Positions 10,837 to 21,600 of a stretch of DNA of 64,000 bases are shown one piece after another. The stretch is taken from the NCBI GenBank assembly GCA_947175205.1, contig CAMWLS010000003.1, positions 21,219-85,218 on the forward strand. Reading direction: 5' to 3'. This DNA comes from an uncultured Porphyromonadaceae bacterium (GTDB taxonomy: Bacteria; Bacteroidota; Bacteroidia; Bacteroidales; Muribaculaceae). The position numbers were made by a program, and so were the translations under genes. How positions within the stretch are numbered: position 1 is the stretch's first letter; each line of letters opens with the position of its first letter. The notes beneath the pieces are model-generated. The model made no database searches. It had not been told where the DNA came from and saw only the letters and a program-made list of their open reading frames with translations.

Positions 10837-11480
10837 TGATAGTATCTCCATCTCTGCTCTCCGCAGATTTTTCATGTCTGCGCACTGATCTTGAAATGAT
10901 TAACGCCTCAGAAGCTGACTGGCTACATCTGGACGTTATGGACGGCGTTTTTGTGCCTAATATATCCTTTGGCTTTCCAGTAATTGAGGCCGTAAGCCGT
11001 ATATGCAAGAAGCCTCTGGACGTGCATCTGATGATAGAGAATCCTCAGAACTATATAAGTCAGGTGCGTGACTGCGGGGCAGCCATAATGAATGTCCATC
11101 AGGAAGCCTGCGTTCACCTGCACCGCACCGTTCAGGCCATAAAGGCTGCGGGAATGAAGGCTGCGGTGACTCTGAATCCGGCTACACCGGTGTGCATGCT
11201 TGAAGATATTATATCTGATGTGGATATGGTACTCCTTATGAGTGTCAACCCGGGCTTTGGCGGACAGAAGTTTATCAGCGGCACCATTGCTAAAATCCAA
11301 CGTCTGCGTAAACTCATAGCTGATTCCGGCTCAGAGGCGCTGATACAGATTGACGGCGGTATCAACCTTACCACCGGTAAAGAAGTGGCAGAAGCCGGAG
11401 CAGACTCAGTGGTTGCAGGAAGCGCAGTTTTCGGAACCGAAAATCCCACCGCTGTAATTTCTGCACTGAAGAAACTCTGA
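10836..11480 (+). CDS. rpe: Ribulose-phosphate 3-epimerase
   Basis: SPSLLSADFSCL, WLHLDVMDGVFVPNISFG, MSVNPGFGGQKF, IQIDGGIN. Confidence 0.97.
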   Translation: MIVSPSLLSADFSCLRTDLEMINASEADWLHLDVMDGVFVPNISFGFPVIEAVSRICKKPLDVHLMIENPQNYISQVRDCGAAIMNVHQEACVHLHRTVQAIKAAGMKAAVTLNPATPVCMLEDIISDVDMVLLMSVNPGFGGQKFISGTIAKIQRLRKLIADSGSEALIQIDGGINLTTGKEVAEAGADSVVAGSAVFGTENPTAVISALKKL

Positions 11481-11495
11481 AATCCGTAAAATCCG

Positions 11496-14117
11496 ATGAC
11501 TGACAACAACAACAATACTGCCTATACTGATGATGACCTGTATGCTGACGGTCTGAGATCTAAGACGCCGGCAGAGAAAGCCCGTACGCGCTCCTCACAG
11601 ACTGCCAGAAGGCCCAGCGCCGGGACGCGCGCACGCCGTAAAGCGGCTGTAAGACAGCGCAAGCCCATCACTCTAAGCTCGCTCATAAATGACCGCCGCC
11701 TGCATGTGGCCATTGGTGTGGCACTGGTGATAAGCGCTGTGGTATTGCTGGCCATGACCTTCTCTCATCTGCGTAGCGGTGCCGCTGACCAAAGCATGGT
11801 TGAGAGCCGTACCATGACTGAGATTACTCAGAGCGGTACGGATGCCGTGCAGAATGTAGGTGGTGCCGTTGGGGCAAAGACCACACACATGCTTGCCACA
11901 GACGGACTGGGTCTGGGTATGTTCATGATAGTGATATGGCTTGGAGGTGTAGGCCTTGCCTTGCTGGGAGCTCTACGCATTAAATTCTGGGCCTTCAGCT
12001 TCAAATGCCTGCTCACAGCGGTGACCAGCTCCATTATACTTGGCGTTGTGGCATACAGCGCCCAAAGTGCCATCCACTGGGGTGGAGTGCATGGGCGCTC
12101 CATTGCACACACACTGTACACTTACGGCGGTACAATGGTGGCCTGGGCCGTAGCACTCATATTTGCCGGCTTCTTAGTGGCGGCTTTTCTGCATCCTTTA
12201 AAGACATTTTTCGGAGCTATTGCTGATAAGCTAACCGCAGCCCGTGAGCGCAGGGAACTGCGCCGTAAGCGCCGCATGGAAGCAAGACGGCAGGAACGCT
12301 TTGAACGTAAGTTCCAGACGGCCCTGCCTGAGGCAGATACAGAAGATACTCCGGAGTATGAGACTGTTGCGGAAGTCACTGCAACCGTTCCTGAAAATCA
12401 GGCAGAAAGCGCTGAAATATCTACTAAAGCGACGGATGACAAAGATATTGCCGTATCAGAAACCGACAACAGCGGTTTCAGTATAGATGATGAGATAGCC
12501 TCTGTAACCGATGCGGGAAATGAAGCCAACGGAGAAGTGGCTTTCAGCATAAAAGTGGCTGATGTACCTGAGGCTGATAACACACCGGAAAACCATACAG
12601 TGCAAGCTGGCAGCCATTTAGGACTGGACACCGATTATGACCCCAGAGCGGACCTGTCACGTTTTGTACAGCCTTCAGTGGATCTACTCATTGACCGTCC
12701 CAGCGGCCCCAACGTGGATGTGGCTGAACAGAATGAGAATAAAGAGATGATAGTGGAGACACTGAAAAGCTATAATATACCTATCTCAAGCATTGAAGCT
12801 ACTGTAGGCCCTACTGTGACACTTTACGAAATTGTGCCCGCGGAGGGAGTACGTATAGCCAAGATAAAAAGTCTGGAAGATGATATTGCCCTTTCACTCT
12901 CTGCCCTGGGTATCCGCATTATAGCCCCCATACCCGGTAAAGGAACCGTGGGTATAGAAGTGCCAAACCGTGAGCCTCAGACCGTGTCAATACGCTCAGT
13001 GCTCAGTTCACGCAAGTTCAAGGAAAGCAAGGCCGTGCTGCCCATAGCCATGGGTAACACCATCTCTAATCAGGTATTTGTGGAGGACCTCACCCGTATG
13101 CCTCACCTCCTGGTGGCCGGTGCTACAGGTCAGGGTAAATCAGTGGGCCTGAACTGTATCATAGCATCCCTGCTCTTTGCAAAGCATCCGGCAGAGTTAA
13201 AGTTTGTCCTCATAGACCCCAAGATGGTGGAGTTCAGTCTGTACTCCCGCATTGAAAATCACTATCTTGCCAAGTTAGGTGATGAGGAAGAAGCCATAAT
13301 AACTGACCCTCAGAAAGCAGCTGACACCCTGCAGTCACTGTGTGTGGAGATGGATAACCGCTATGCCCTGCTGCGTGACGCATCAGTCCGTAGTATTGAA
13401 GAATATAACCGCCGTTTTGTCCACAGACAGCTTAACCCTGAGAACGGCCATAAATATCTCCCGTACATTGTGATAGTGGTGGATGAGTTTGCTGACCTTA
13501 TAATGACCGGCGGCAAGGAAATATCCATAAATATTGCACGTATAGCTCAGAAGGCACGTGCGGTGGGCATGCACATGATTATTGCCACTCAGCGCCCGTC
13601 AACAGATGTCATAACCGGTATGATCAAGGCTAACTTCCCGGGCCGAATAGCCTTCAGGGTTTCACAGATGGTGGATTCCAAGACCATTCTGGACCGTCCG
13701 GGCGCTAATCAGCTCATAGGACGCGGTGACATGTTATTCTCCCACAATGGCAAACTGGAGCGTGTACAGTGCGCTTTCATAGATACGGAAGAAGTGGAGA
13801 ATATAGTCAAGTGTATTTCTGACCAAATGGGTTATTCAGCCCCCTACCCTCTGCCTGAGGTGGAACAGGAGGCCGTACCCGGAGCTCTGGTGGATGACCC
13901 GTCCAAGCGTGATGCGCGTTTCAATGACTGCGCCCGCTTTGTGTCCACTCTTGAAACCACTTCCGTATCCATTCTTCAGAGGCGCTTCGGTATAGGTTAT
14001 AATAAGGCGGGAAAGATTATGGACCAGCTGGAAGCCGCCGGCATTGTAGGCCCCGCACAGGGTCAGAAACCCCGTGCAGTTCTTGTGGATGCAACAAACA
14101 TTGAGAGTTATTTGTAG
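11496..14117 (+). CDS. ftsK: DNA translocase FtsK/SpoIIIE
   Basis: 4 TM N-terminus, MPHLLVAGATGQGKSVGLN Walker A, IVIVVDEFADLIM Walker B, C-terminal gamma winged helix SVSILQRRFGIGYNKAGKIMDQLEAAGIVGP. Confidence 0.96.
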   Translation: MTDNNNNTAYTDDDLYADGLRSKTPAEKARTRSSQTARRPSAGTRARRKAAVRQRKPITLSSLINDRRLHVAIGVALVISAVVLLAMTFSHLRSGAADQSMVESRTMTEITQSGTDAVQNVGGAVGAKTTHMLATDGLGLGMFMIVIWLGGVGLALLGALRIKFWAFSFKCLLTAVTSSIILGVVAYSAQSAIHWGGVHGRSIAHTLYTYGGTMVAWAVALIFAGFLVAAFLHPLKTFFGAIADKLTAARERRELRRKRRMEARRQERFERKFQTALPEADTEDTPEYETVAEVTATVPENQAESAEISTKATDDKDIAVSETDNSGFSIDDEIASVTDAGNEANGEVAFSIKVADVPEADNTPENHTVQAGSHLGLDTDYDPRADLSRFVQPSVDLLIDRPSGPNVDVAEQNENKEMIVETLKSYNIPISSIEATVGPTVTLYEIVPAEGVRIAKIKSLEDDIALSLSALGIRIIAPIPGKGTVGIEVPNREPQTVSIRSVLSSRKFKESKAVLPIAMGNTISNQVFVEDLTRMPHLLVAGATGQGKSVGLNCIIASLLFAKHPAELKFVLIDPKMVEFSLYSRIENHYLAKLGDEEEAIITDPQKAADTLQSLCVEMDNRYALLRDASVRSIEEYNRRFVHRQLNPENGHKYLPYIVIVVDEFADLIMTGGKEISINIARIAQKARAVGMHMIIATQRPSTDVITGMIKANFPGRIAFRVSQMVDSKTILDRPGANQLIGRGDMLFSHNGKLERVQCAFIDTEEVENIVKCISDQMGYSAPYPLPEVEQEAVPGALVDDPSKRDARFNDCARFVSTLETTSVSILQRRFGIGYNKAGKIMDQLEAAGIVGPAQGQKPRAVLVDATNIESYL

Positions 14118-14124
14118 TATTAGT

Positions 14125-14721
14125 ATGAAAAGATACGCATCTTTAATAATAATCTTCCTGCTGGCATTGTCAGCTAACGCTCAGAGCACCGGGGCTGTAA
14201 AAATGCTGGAGAATGCAGCATCACGCCTTGCAAATGCGCCTTCAGCCAAAGCTGAGTTCACTCTCCCGCAAAACGGAGGACGGAAAGGCAGTCTGGATAT
14301 GTCAAAGGAGAAATTTGTCATCATCTCTCCTGTGGTTGAGGCATGGTATGACGGTCACACTCAGTGGACTTATCTCCCCGGGAATGATGAAGTGGCCATT
14401 ACCACTCCCACCACCATGGAACTGATGGAGAGCAATCCCTTTGTGATTATAGCAAACTTTAAGACTTACTATAACTATAAAGCTTCCGGAGTGAACACAG
14501 TGGAGCTTACTCCCAAGAGCAAGACCTCCGGAATTTCCAAGGTCAATGTTACCATGAACCCCGGCACCAAATGGCCTTCAGTGATTGATGTGCTTCTGGC
14601 AAGCGGTGACAAGCTGACAGTGAATATAACCAACATCAATACTTCTACAGCATCCCCGTCCATAACTTACCGTTATGACAACCGTCACAAGGGTGCGGAA
14701 CTGATAGACCTCAGAGATTAA
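14125..14721 (+). CDS. LolA-like outer-membrane lipoprotein carrier protein
   Basis: ATG at 14125 gives signal peptide MKRYASLIIIFLLALSANAQS; LolA-like FVIISPVVEAWYDGHTQWTYLPGNDEVAITTPT; follows ftsK. Confidence 0.85.
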   Translation: MKRYASLIIIFLLALSANAQSTGAVKMLENAASRLANAPSAKAEFTLPQNGGRKGSLDMSKEKFVIISPVVEAWYDGHTQWTYLPGNDEVAITTPTTMELMESNPFVIIANFKTYYNYKASGVNTVELTPKSKTSGISKVNVTMNPGTKWPSVIDVLLASGDKLTVNITNINTSTASPSITYRYDNRHKGAELIDLRD

Positions 14722-14765
14722 AACACACAAGAAATTCAATTACTAACCCTGAAATAATATTTACC

Positions 14766-15707
14766 ATGCATACCAAGTGTCTCATCATAGGTTCCGGTCC
14801 GGCCGGCCTTACAGCTGCAATATATGCCTCACGTGCAAACCTCTCACCCATAGTTATAGAAGGGCCTCAGAAAGGAGGTCAGCTGACCACCACAACTGAG
14901 GTTGAGAACTTCCCCGGTTATCCTGACGGAGTGCAGGGTCCCGTACTGATGGAAGACCTTACCCGCCAAGCACAGAGATTTGGCACAGAGATTGTGCGCG
15001 GTCTGGTGACTGACGTTGATTTCAGCAAGCGTCCCTTTACCGTGACCGTTGACTCCAAGAATGAGTATACGGCTGACACTATCATCATTGCCACAGGCGC
15101 AGCAGCCCGTTACTTGGGGCTGCCTGATGAGCAGAAGTATCTGGGTATGGGGGTAAGCGCCTGCGCCACCTGTGACGGGTTCTTCTACCGCAACCGTACC
15201 GTGGCCGTGGTTGGCGGCGGTGATACGGCGTGTGAGGAAGCACTGTACCTGTCATCCCTTGCAAAGAAGGTGTATATGATAGTCCGTAAAGATTATCTGC
15301 GCGCATCCAAAATTATGCAACAGCGTGTGATGGAGAACCCCAAAATCAGCGTACTCTTCAACACACAGACGCGCGGTCTCTATGGAGAGGAGCTTCTTGA
15401 GGGCGCTCATCTGGTGCAGTACGCAGGCACTGACCGTGAGGACCTTATGGATGTGGCTCTTGAAGGCTTCTTCCTTGCCATAGGTCATCAGCCTAATACC
15501 AAGCTTTTTGTTGACAAGCTTGAGCTGGACAAGGATGGTTATATAGTTACCCGCGGCCGTGGTACAGAGACCAGTGTTGATGGTGTCTTTGCGGCCGGTG
15601 ACGTGGCTGATCCTGACTATCAGCAGGCCATAGCTGCGGCGGGAATGGGATGCCGTGCAGCACTTCAAGCTGAACGTTACCTCATTCACATGCAGAATGA
15701 GCTATGA
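14766..15707 (+). CDS. trxB: Thioredoxin-disulfide reductase
   Basis: GSGPAGLTAAIYASRA, CATCDGFFYR redox motif, VDGVFAAGDVADPDYQQAIAAAGMGCRAALQAERYL. Confidence 0.97.
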   Translation: MHTKCLIIGSGPAGLTAAIYASRANLSPIVIEGPQKGGQLTTTTEVENFPGYPDGVQGPVLMEDLTRQAQRFGTEIVRGLVTDVDFSKRPFTVTVDSKNEYTADTIIIATGAAARYLGLPDEQKYLGMGVSACATCDGFFYRNRTVAVVGGGDTACEEALYLSSLAKKVYMIVRKDYLRASKIMQQRVMENPKISVLFNTQTRGLYGEELLEGAHLVQYAGTDREDLMDVALEGFFLAIGHQPNTKLFVDKLELDKDGYIVTRGRGTETSVDGVFAAGDVADPDYQQAIAAAGMGCRAALQAERYLIHMQNEL

Positions 15708-16921
15708 TAAATCCCCGGGATATTGATATTACAGCCTATGACTACCCTCTGCCACAGGAGCGCATAGCTGTCCACCCGCTGGCGCAACGTGACGCATGCA
15801 AGCTGCTGGTAAGAAAACCTGACGGCTCTCTGGAGCATCATATTTTCAGCAACCTCCCGGTGTTACTGCCTCAGGACTCTCTGCTGGTGTATAACAACAC
15901 CCGTGTTATAAACGCCCGAATTCTAATGCACAAGGAGTCCGGAGCCGCTATAGAAATATTTTGTCTGGAACCCAAAGAACCGGCTGACTATGAGCAAAGT
16001 TTCAGCTCCACCGGCTCACAAGGCTGTAGCTGGCACTGTCTGGTGGGTAACAGCAAAAGGTGGAAAAGCGGGCCCCTGCAACGTAAGCTTCTGATGGAAG
16101 GCAAAGAGATTACTCTTACCGCAGTGAGGGAAGAGAAATCTGATGCCGGTTCTGTGGTAAGCTTTACCTGGGATGATGACAGGGTATCATTCTCACGCAT
16201 CATAGAGTGCGCGGGCGTAATACCCATCCCACCTTATCTTAACCGCGAGACTGAGGAGAGTGATAAGTCTGATTACCAGACTGTATTCAGCCGTATACAA
16301 GGCTCTGTGGCAGCCCCAACCGCCGGACTTCACTTCACGCCGGAGGTGCTGGACGGACTTGCAAAGCGCGGCGTACCCCACCTGGAAGTTACTCTGCATG
16401 TTGGTGCGGGAACCTTTAAACCGGTTACCACTGACACAGTGGGAGAGCATCAGATGCATGCTGAGTTTATTGCCGTGCCGCGCAAGGTAATTCAGGAATT
16501 GGCTGAAACGGATAGGCAGATTATTGCCGTTGGAACCACCAGCGTGCGTACACTGGAAAGCCTTTACCACATAGGCTGTCTAATCCATAGCGGGAATTGG
16601 GATGGAGAGGTCCCCCAGTGGTATCCCTACTCTCAAGAACGTCCCGCGCTTACGCGTCAGGAGGCAATAAGGGAGATTCTGCGATATATGGATGTAAAAG
16701 GGATTGACACACTCACAGCTGATACACGGATAATTATTGCCCCCGGATACACGTACCGTATGGTAAGTGGAATGGTGACAAATTTTCATCAGCCACAGAG
16801 TACACTGCTTCTTTTGGTATCAGCCTTCATGGGACCGAAGTGGCGTGATATGTACACGGCAGCCCTTGATACGGATTATCGCTTCCTGAGTTACGGTGAC
16901 GCCTGCCTGCTGCTGAGATAA
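15704..16921 (+). CDS. queA: S-adenosylmethionine:tRNA ribosyltransferase-isomerase
   Basis: YDYPLPQERIAVHPLAQRDACKLLV, NNTRVINARI, VAAPTAGLHFTPEVL, HVGAGTFKPV, NFHQPQSTLLLLVSAFMG. Confidence 0.96.
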   Translation: MINPRDIDITAYDYPLPQERIAVHPLAQRDACKLLVRKPDGSLEHHIFSNLPVLLPQDSLLVYNNTRVINARILMHKESGAAIEIFCLEPKEPADYEQSFSSTGSQGCSWHCLVGNSKRWKSGPLQRKLLMEGKEITLTAVREEKSDAGSVVSFTWDDDRVSFSRIIECAGVIPIPPYLNRETEESDKSDYQTVFSRIQGSVAAPTAGLHFTPEVLDGLAKRGVPHLEVTLHVGAGTFKPVTTDTVGEHQMHAEFIAVPRKVIQELAETDRQIIAVGTTSVRTLESLYHIGCLIHSGNWDGEVPQWYPYSQERPALTRQEAIREILRYMDVKGIDTLTADTRIIIAPGYTYRMVSGMVTNFHQPQSTLLLLVSAFMGPKWRDMYTAALDTDYRFLSYGDACLLLR

Positions 16922-16940
16922 AGTATCTGGTATTTAGAGT

Positions 16941-16979
16941 AAAGGATGTGTTCAGAGTTTTTACTCCTACACATCCTTT
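16941..16979. terminator. Hairpin terminator between convergent queA and 17006 gene
   Basis: AAAGGATGTG ... CACATCCTTT inverted repeat. Confidence 0.6.
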
Positions 16980-17005
16980 GCTTTACAAATTTTTAAGAGG
17001 TCTTC

Positions 17006-18367
17006 TTACTTTATTATCAGCTTGCGGACTTCTGTGCCCTGGCGGCGCAGAAGTATCTGCCCTGCTGAAGGACGGTTCACACGTATGCCCTGAAGGTTAA
17101 AGTATTCAACAGGTGCGTCTGAAGCGTCAACAGCTACATCTGAAACTGAGCCGTAAGCACCGGGGAAATAAATTTTTGTATCCATGTTTGCAGGCTCACG
17201 GAAACCGGTTTCATCAGGCTCAAAAGTCCAGTTTGCTGCACTATAAACCTGTCCCTGAATACCAAACATGGCGTCATTGCCCCAGCCTAAATCACCATCA
17301 AGGAAGTACGGTAAGTGCACAACACCATCCTTAAAAGTACCCCACTGCATGGTGTCTGATGAGAATTCTTCAATAACCTGCTCAGCTGTGTCACCAAAGA
17401 AGCCCATGATGTAGGTTATAAAGTTCTGGCAGTATAATTTCTTTATACCAAGCTGTGTATATGCAAAACCGGCATTCACGGGATGGAAGGATATATGGTC
17501 AGGATCTGTCACATCAAACTCAATATAACCCAGGCGCATGGTTTCATTAAACTCAGCGGCGGGGCCTGACTGATATGGATTCACCAGACGATAAACATTC
17601 TTATCAGCATCGTTCTGCTGAAGCTCCACTTCATATATGTTCTGCTCATCAAACTGGTCAATCAGGAAACCGGGTAGAACCCATCCGTCCTGGAACATAG
17701 CCTTGCCTAAAGAGGTCCAGCCTTCATTGGGATCATAGTCAGGATTCTCTTCAAGGTCCTTTTCAAGAATGAACTGGCCAATGGCAAACCATGCACCGTC
17801 CTGATCCTTGACATCAGCCATGGCAAAGATATCATCATCATCAAAGCTAAAACCATATCCGTTCCATACGGCTTCAGCACTGTCTATGTAGTCAAAACCT
17901 GACTGATCATCCGCCCAATGGTACAGATACAGGTCATCTTTGAATGTACGTCCGTTAATTACAACTTCAAGAGGTGTGCCGGCGTAGAAGTACATGACAC
18001 CGTCAACATACTTTCCGGGAATGTCTATGTCAGGCTGTCCCAGAGAACGGAAGTCAAGGGGAATCTGGAAAATGATATCCTCAGGACCTTCTCCGGGCTT
18101 AATCTTGGCAATGCCAACTACTGACCAGCTATTGTACTGGTCCCAGTAATCCACTTCATATTCACCAAGAATGTAGTCCCTTGAAGGTGCCTTGTATGTC
18201 TGTTTCATAGCGGTTTTGGACATTGTGGATGCCGGCATACGGTTAATTCCCATTGACATTTCCGGGGTGCGCTGGCGTGTGAGTTTCATTACATGCTTTT
18301 CCGGAGCCTGTGCTGAAACGGCTACCGTACACGCCAAAGCAAGAGTAAGAGTAGAAATTTTATTCAT
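17006..18367 (-). CDS. Secreted protein of unknown function with C-terminal sorting-domain-like tail
   Basis: 453 aa; signal peptide MNKISTLTLALACTVAVSAQA; C-terminus EYFNLQGIRVNRPSAGQILLRRQGTEVRKLIIK resembles T9SS/Por-type C-terminal tails. Confidence 0.8.
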   Translation of the reverse strand: MNKISTLTLALACTVAVSAQAPEKHVMKLTRQRTPEMSMGINRMPASTMSKTAMKQTYKAPSRDYILGEYEVDYWDQYNSWSVVGIAKIKPGEGPEDIIFQIPLDFRSLGQPDIDIPGKYVDGVMYFYAGTPLEVVINGRTFKDDLYLYHWADDQSGFDYIDSAEAVWNGYGFSFDDDDIFAMADVKDQDGAWFAIGQFILEKDLEENPDYDPNEGWTSLGKAMFQDGWVLPGFLIDQFDEQNIYEVELQQNDADKNVYRLVNPYQSGPAAEFNETMRLGYIEFDVTDPDHISFHPVNAGFAYTQLGIKKLYCQNFITYIMGFFGDTAEQVIEEFSSDTMQWGTFKDGVVHLPYFLDGDLGWGNDAMFGIQGQVYSAANWTFEPDETGFREPANMDTKIYFPGAYGSVSDVAVDASDAPVEYFNLQGIRVNRPSAGQILLRRQGTEVRKLIIK

Positions 18368-18557
18368 ATAGTGGTTATTTATGTATTTGAATACAAAAAT
18401 AAGGTAAGAAATCCTAAGTTACAAACATTTTTTGACTTTTGTATTTCCTCAAATGCGTTTCTTGGTCATTTTGCACGCAAAGTAAAGCTTTTTAAAGCAC
18501 TTTGATTATAAAGATAAGTGATGGCGGCTGTCTATGACCTATTCTTACACAACTAAA

Positions 18558-18600
18558 GAGGGTGCATCAAAATTTGCATTTTGCATTTTGACACACCCTC
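18558..18600. terminator. Long inverted repeat (16-bp arms, 2 mismatches), probable terminator
   Basis: GAGGGTGCATCAAAAT-TTGCATTTTGC-ATTTTGACACACCCTC. Confidence 0.65.
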
Positions 18601-18622
18601 CAGTAACTATTAGATGAGATAT

Positions 18623-21600
18623 TTATTTCGCATCCACCTTTTTCAGCAGACTCCTTACAGCTCCTTCCAGCTGGCTGTCATGCCCTGAAAGGACATCTGC
18701 GGGTTCATTATAAATAAGTATGTCAGGGTTCAGCTGATGATTTTCAAGGACTGTGCCGTCCATAGCCTGTGAAGTAACCTGCGGGATACCGAAAACTATG
18801 GTGGGATCAATCTGCGTCTCCCACCACACGGCAGTCATTGTACCCGGCACCGGAGCACCAACTATATCACCTATTCCCAATGTCTGATATACAAAGGGCG
18901 AACCGTGGGCATCTGAGTAATTACTTTCATCCACCAGCATGGCAGAGGGCTTGGTCCACTGTGAGAAAGGCTCACTACCTATGTACTGCCCACGCGGAGT
19001 GAAGCGTACATACTCCTTACCGCTTAAAAGAATAGCAAGGTCATTATGCAGCCATCCGCCTCCATTATGGCGAGTATCCACAACAACTGCGTCACAGTTA
19101 CGGTACTTGCCCAGTAAGCGTTCATAGGCGTTTCTGAAGCTGGGGCTATTCATTCCCTGAATGTGGACATAACCAACGCGCCCTTTTGAAATGCTGTCAA
19201 CATATGCTTCATTACGCTCAACCCAGCGTTCATAAAGAAGATTGTTCATAGCACCTGAAGAAATGGGCTTCACCTGTACTGAAACTGACTTACCATCCTT
19301 CTTCTGTACTGTAAGGCGTACCTTTTTGGAGCCCTTACCGGCCAGGAGAGGATAAAAATCTTTGCCGGCTTCAATAGCGTTTCCATCAATGGCCATGATG
19401 ATATCTCCCGGTTTCACGTCCACACTGGCGGCGGCCAGCGGTCCACGCTGAAGCACCTCTGTGACCTTCAGTCCGTCACCATCATAGCTTTCATCAAAGA
19501 AAGCACCTAATGAAGCCACGGGCTGCTTGGCTCCCGGACTGGAGTAACGCCCACCGGTGTGTGATGCGTTCAGCTCACCCAGAATTTCGCTAAGCAGAAT
19601 GGCAAAGTCACGGTTATTACTGATGTAGGGCAGGAATCTGCGATAATTCTCACCATACATCTCCCAGTCCACACCATGAAGATTAACATCATAAAACTTA
19701 TCTTTCACCTGCTTCCACATATGGTTATACATGTATTCACGCTCTGCTGAGGGCTTACGGTCATAATCAGCTTCAAACTCAATATTCTGAACCTCTCCGG
19801 CAGGAATCTTGATTTTCTTAAGTCCGTTTCCGGCCACAAAAAGATTCTCGCCTTTCTTATCTGCCATTATTCCGCCACTGACATCCTTTACCAGAACCTT
19901 GGTGGAACCGTCACGCAAGTCTCTCACCAGGAGGTTGCTCTTACCCTCGGTGGAACCGGAGGTGTAGTACAGCTTGTCACCTTTTGGGCTGACATAGTAG
20001 TCCTGGAGACTGGAAGCCTGCGGTGTAAGGCGCGCTGTGCGGTAACGGCGGTTAGCGAGGTCAAATTTCAGCGGCTTGACAGCCTTCTCCGTATCATCTG
20101 CTTTAGCGTCTTTCTTACCTTTCTTTTTCTTATCTGATTTCTGCTTGGAGTCTTTCTTGTCAGCATCTTTATCTGTATCCTTATCAGTATCCTTCTCCTT
20201 CAGGGCGGCTTCTTCTTCAGTCATGTTGAAGTCTTCCCATGCCTGAGGGTCAAGGACCATAAGAAGAACGTCGTCAGTCTCACCCCAACTGCCGTGACTG
20301 CGCATGCCGTATCTGCCACTGACATAGGCAACACCCTTGCCACCCATAACCCAGCTGGGAGAGCCATCAGAGTATCCGCTCTCTGTAAGGTCCACAATCT
20401 CAGAGCCGTCTGCGGCCACCAGGGCAATATCAGAGTTATTCCATGCTCCTTCACCTATGTATGAGGTCAGGAACCAGCGGCTGTCAGGACTCCATTCAAA
20501 TGAGACATCGCCGTCAGAGTATGAGTAGTTCCATTTCCCGTCCAGAGCCGTATTCACCTTCTTTGTTTTAAGGTCTATAACTTTAAGCTCCGTGCGGTTT
20601 TCAAGGAATGCAACCTTCTTTCCGTCCGGGCTGAAGGCCGGCTGCTGCGCTGCCGTGTCACAGCTGTAAAGCGGTTCTTCCTCTATTTCCGTGGCATAAG
20701 TGAAGAGCTTCTCATCCGGAGATACAATTTTAGCAGTAAAAAGCTGCCATAGGCCGTCTCTGTCACTGTCATATACCAGCGTCTTTCCATCCGGACTGAA
20801 ATCAACATTGCGTTCCTGCGCGGGTGTATCAGTTATGCGGCGCGTGGTTTTATATTTTACTGAGGTAACATAAACATCACCACGCAGCACAAAAGCCACT
20901 TCCTCACCTGACGGAGACACGGCCCATGAACGGGCTCCTGAACTGCGCGTACCGACAACCTCATCTGCATCATAGAGGTCGGCCGTAATCCGGACATCAA
21001 GCTTTACGGGTTCCTCACCCTCTTTCTGGGTATATAGTTCACCATTCCAGCTATAAGCCAGTGTACCGTTATCCGACACTGATAAGGAGCGTACCGGATG
21101 ATTTGTAAAGTGGCTAATCTGCTTCTGATTCTTACCGGTACTGTCTGAACGCCATACATTCAGCGTTCCATCCTGCTCTGAAATAAAATAAAAATCACCT
21201 GAGCCACCGGGAGCAAAAACCGGATTAAGATCATGGCCGTTAAAACCGGTGAGCTTGGTAAAAGTACCGTCTTTCACACGCCAGATATCAGCTGTACCTG
21301 ATGAGCGCTCATGCTTGCGCCATACATTTTCATATCCCTTACGGTCCTGGTAAAGCACAGTGCCGTCTTTAGAAGCATCAGCTGCATTCATGTGGACTGA
21401 CAGATATAGCTGCGGACGCGCACCGGCACGGTCAACATTCACACTGTAAGTCTGGCCCTGAAACGGGCCCTGAGCCGCATTTCTGTCCGGAGCAATATTT
21501 GAGGAATACAAAACTGTGTGCGCATCCAGCCAGGTAAGAGGCGTCTCCGCGGCACTGTTAGTGGTGATACGCACCGGCGTTCCACCTCCGGCAGGAATGA

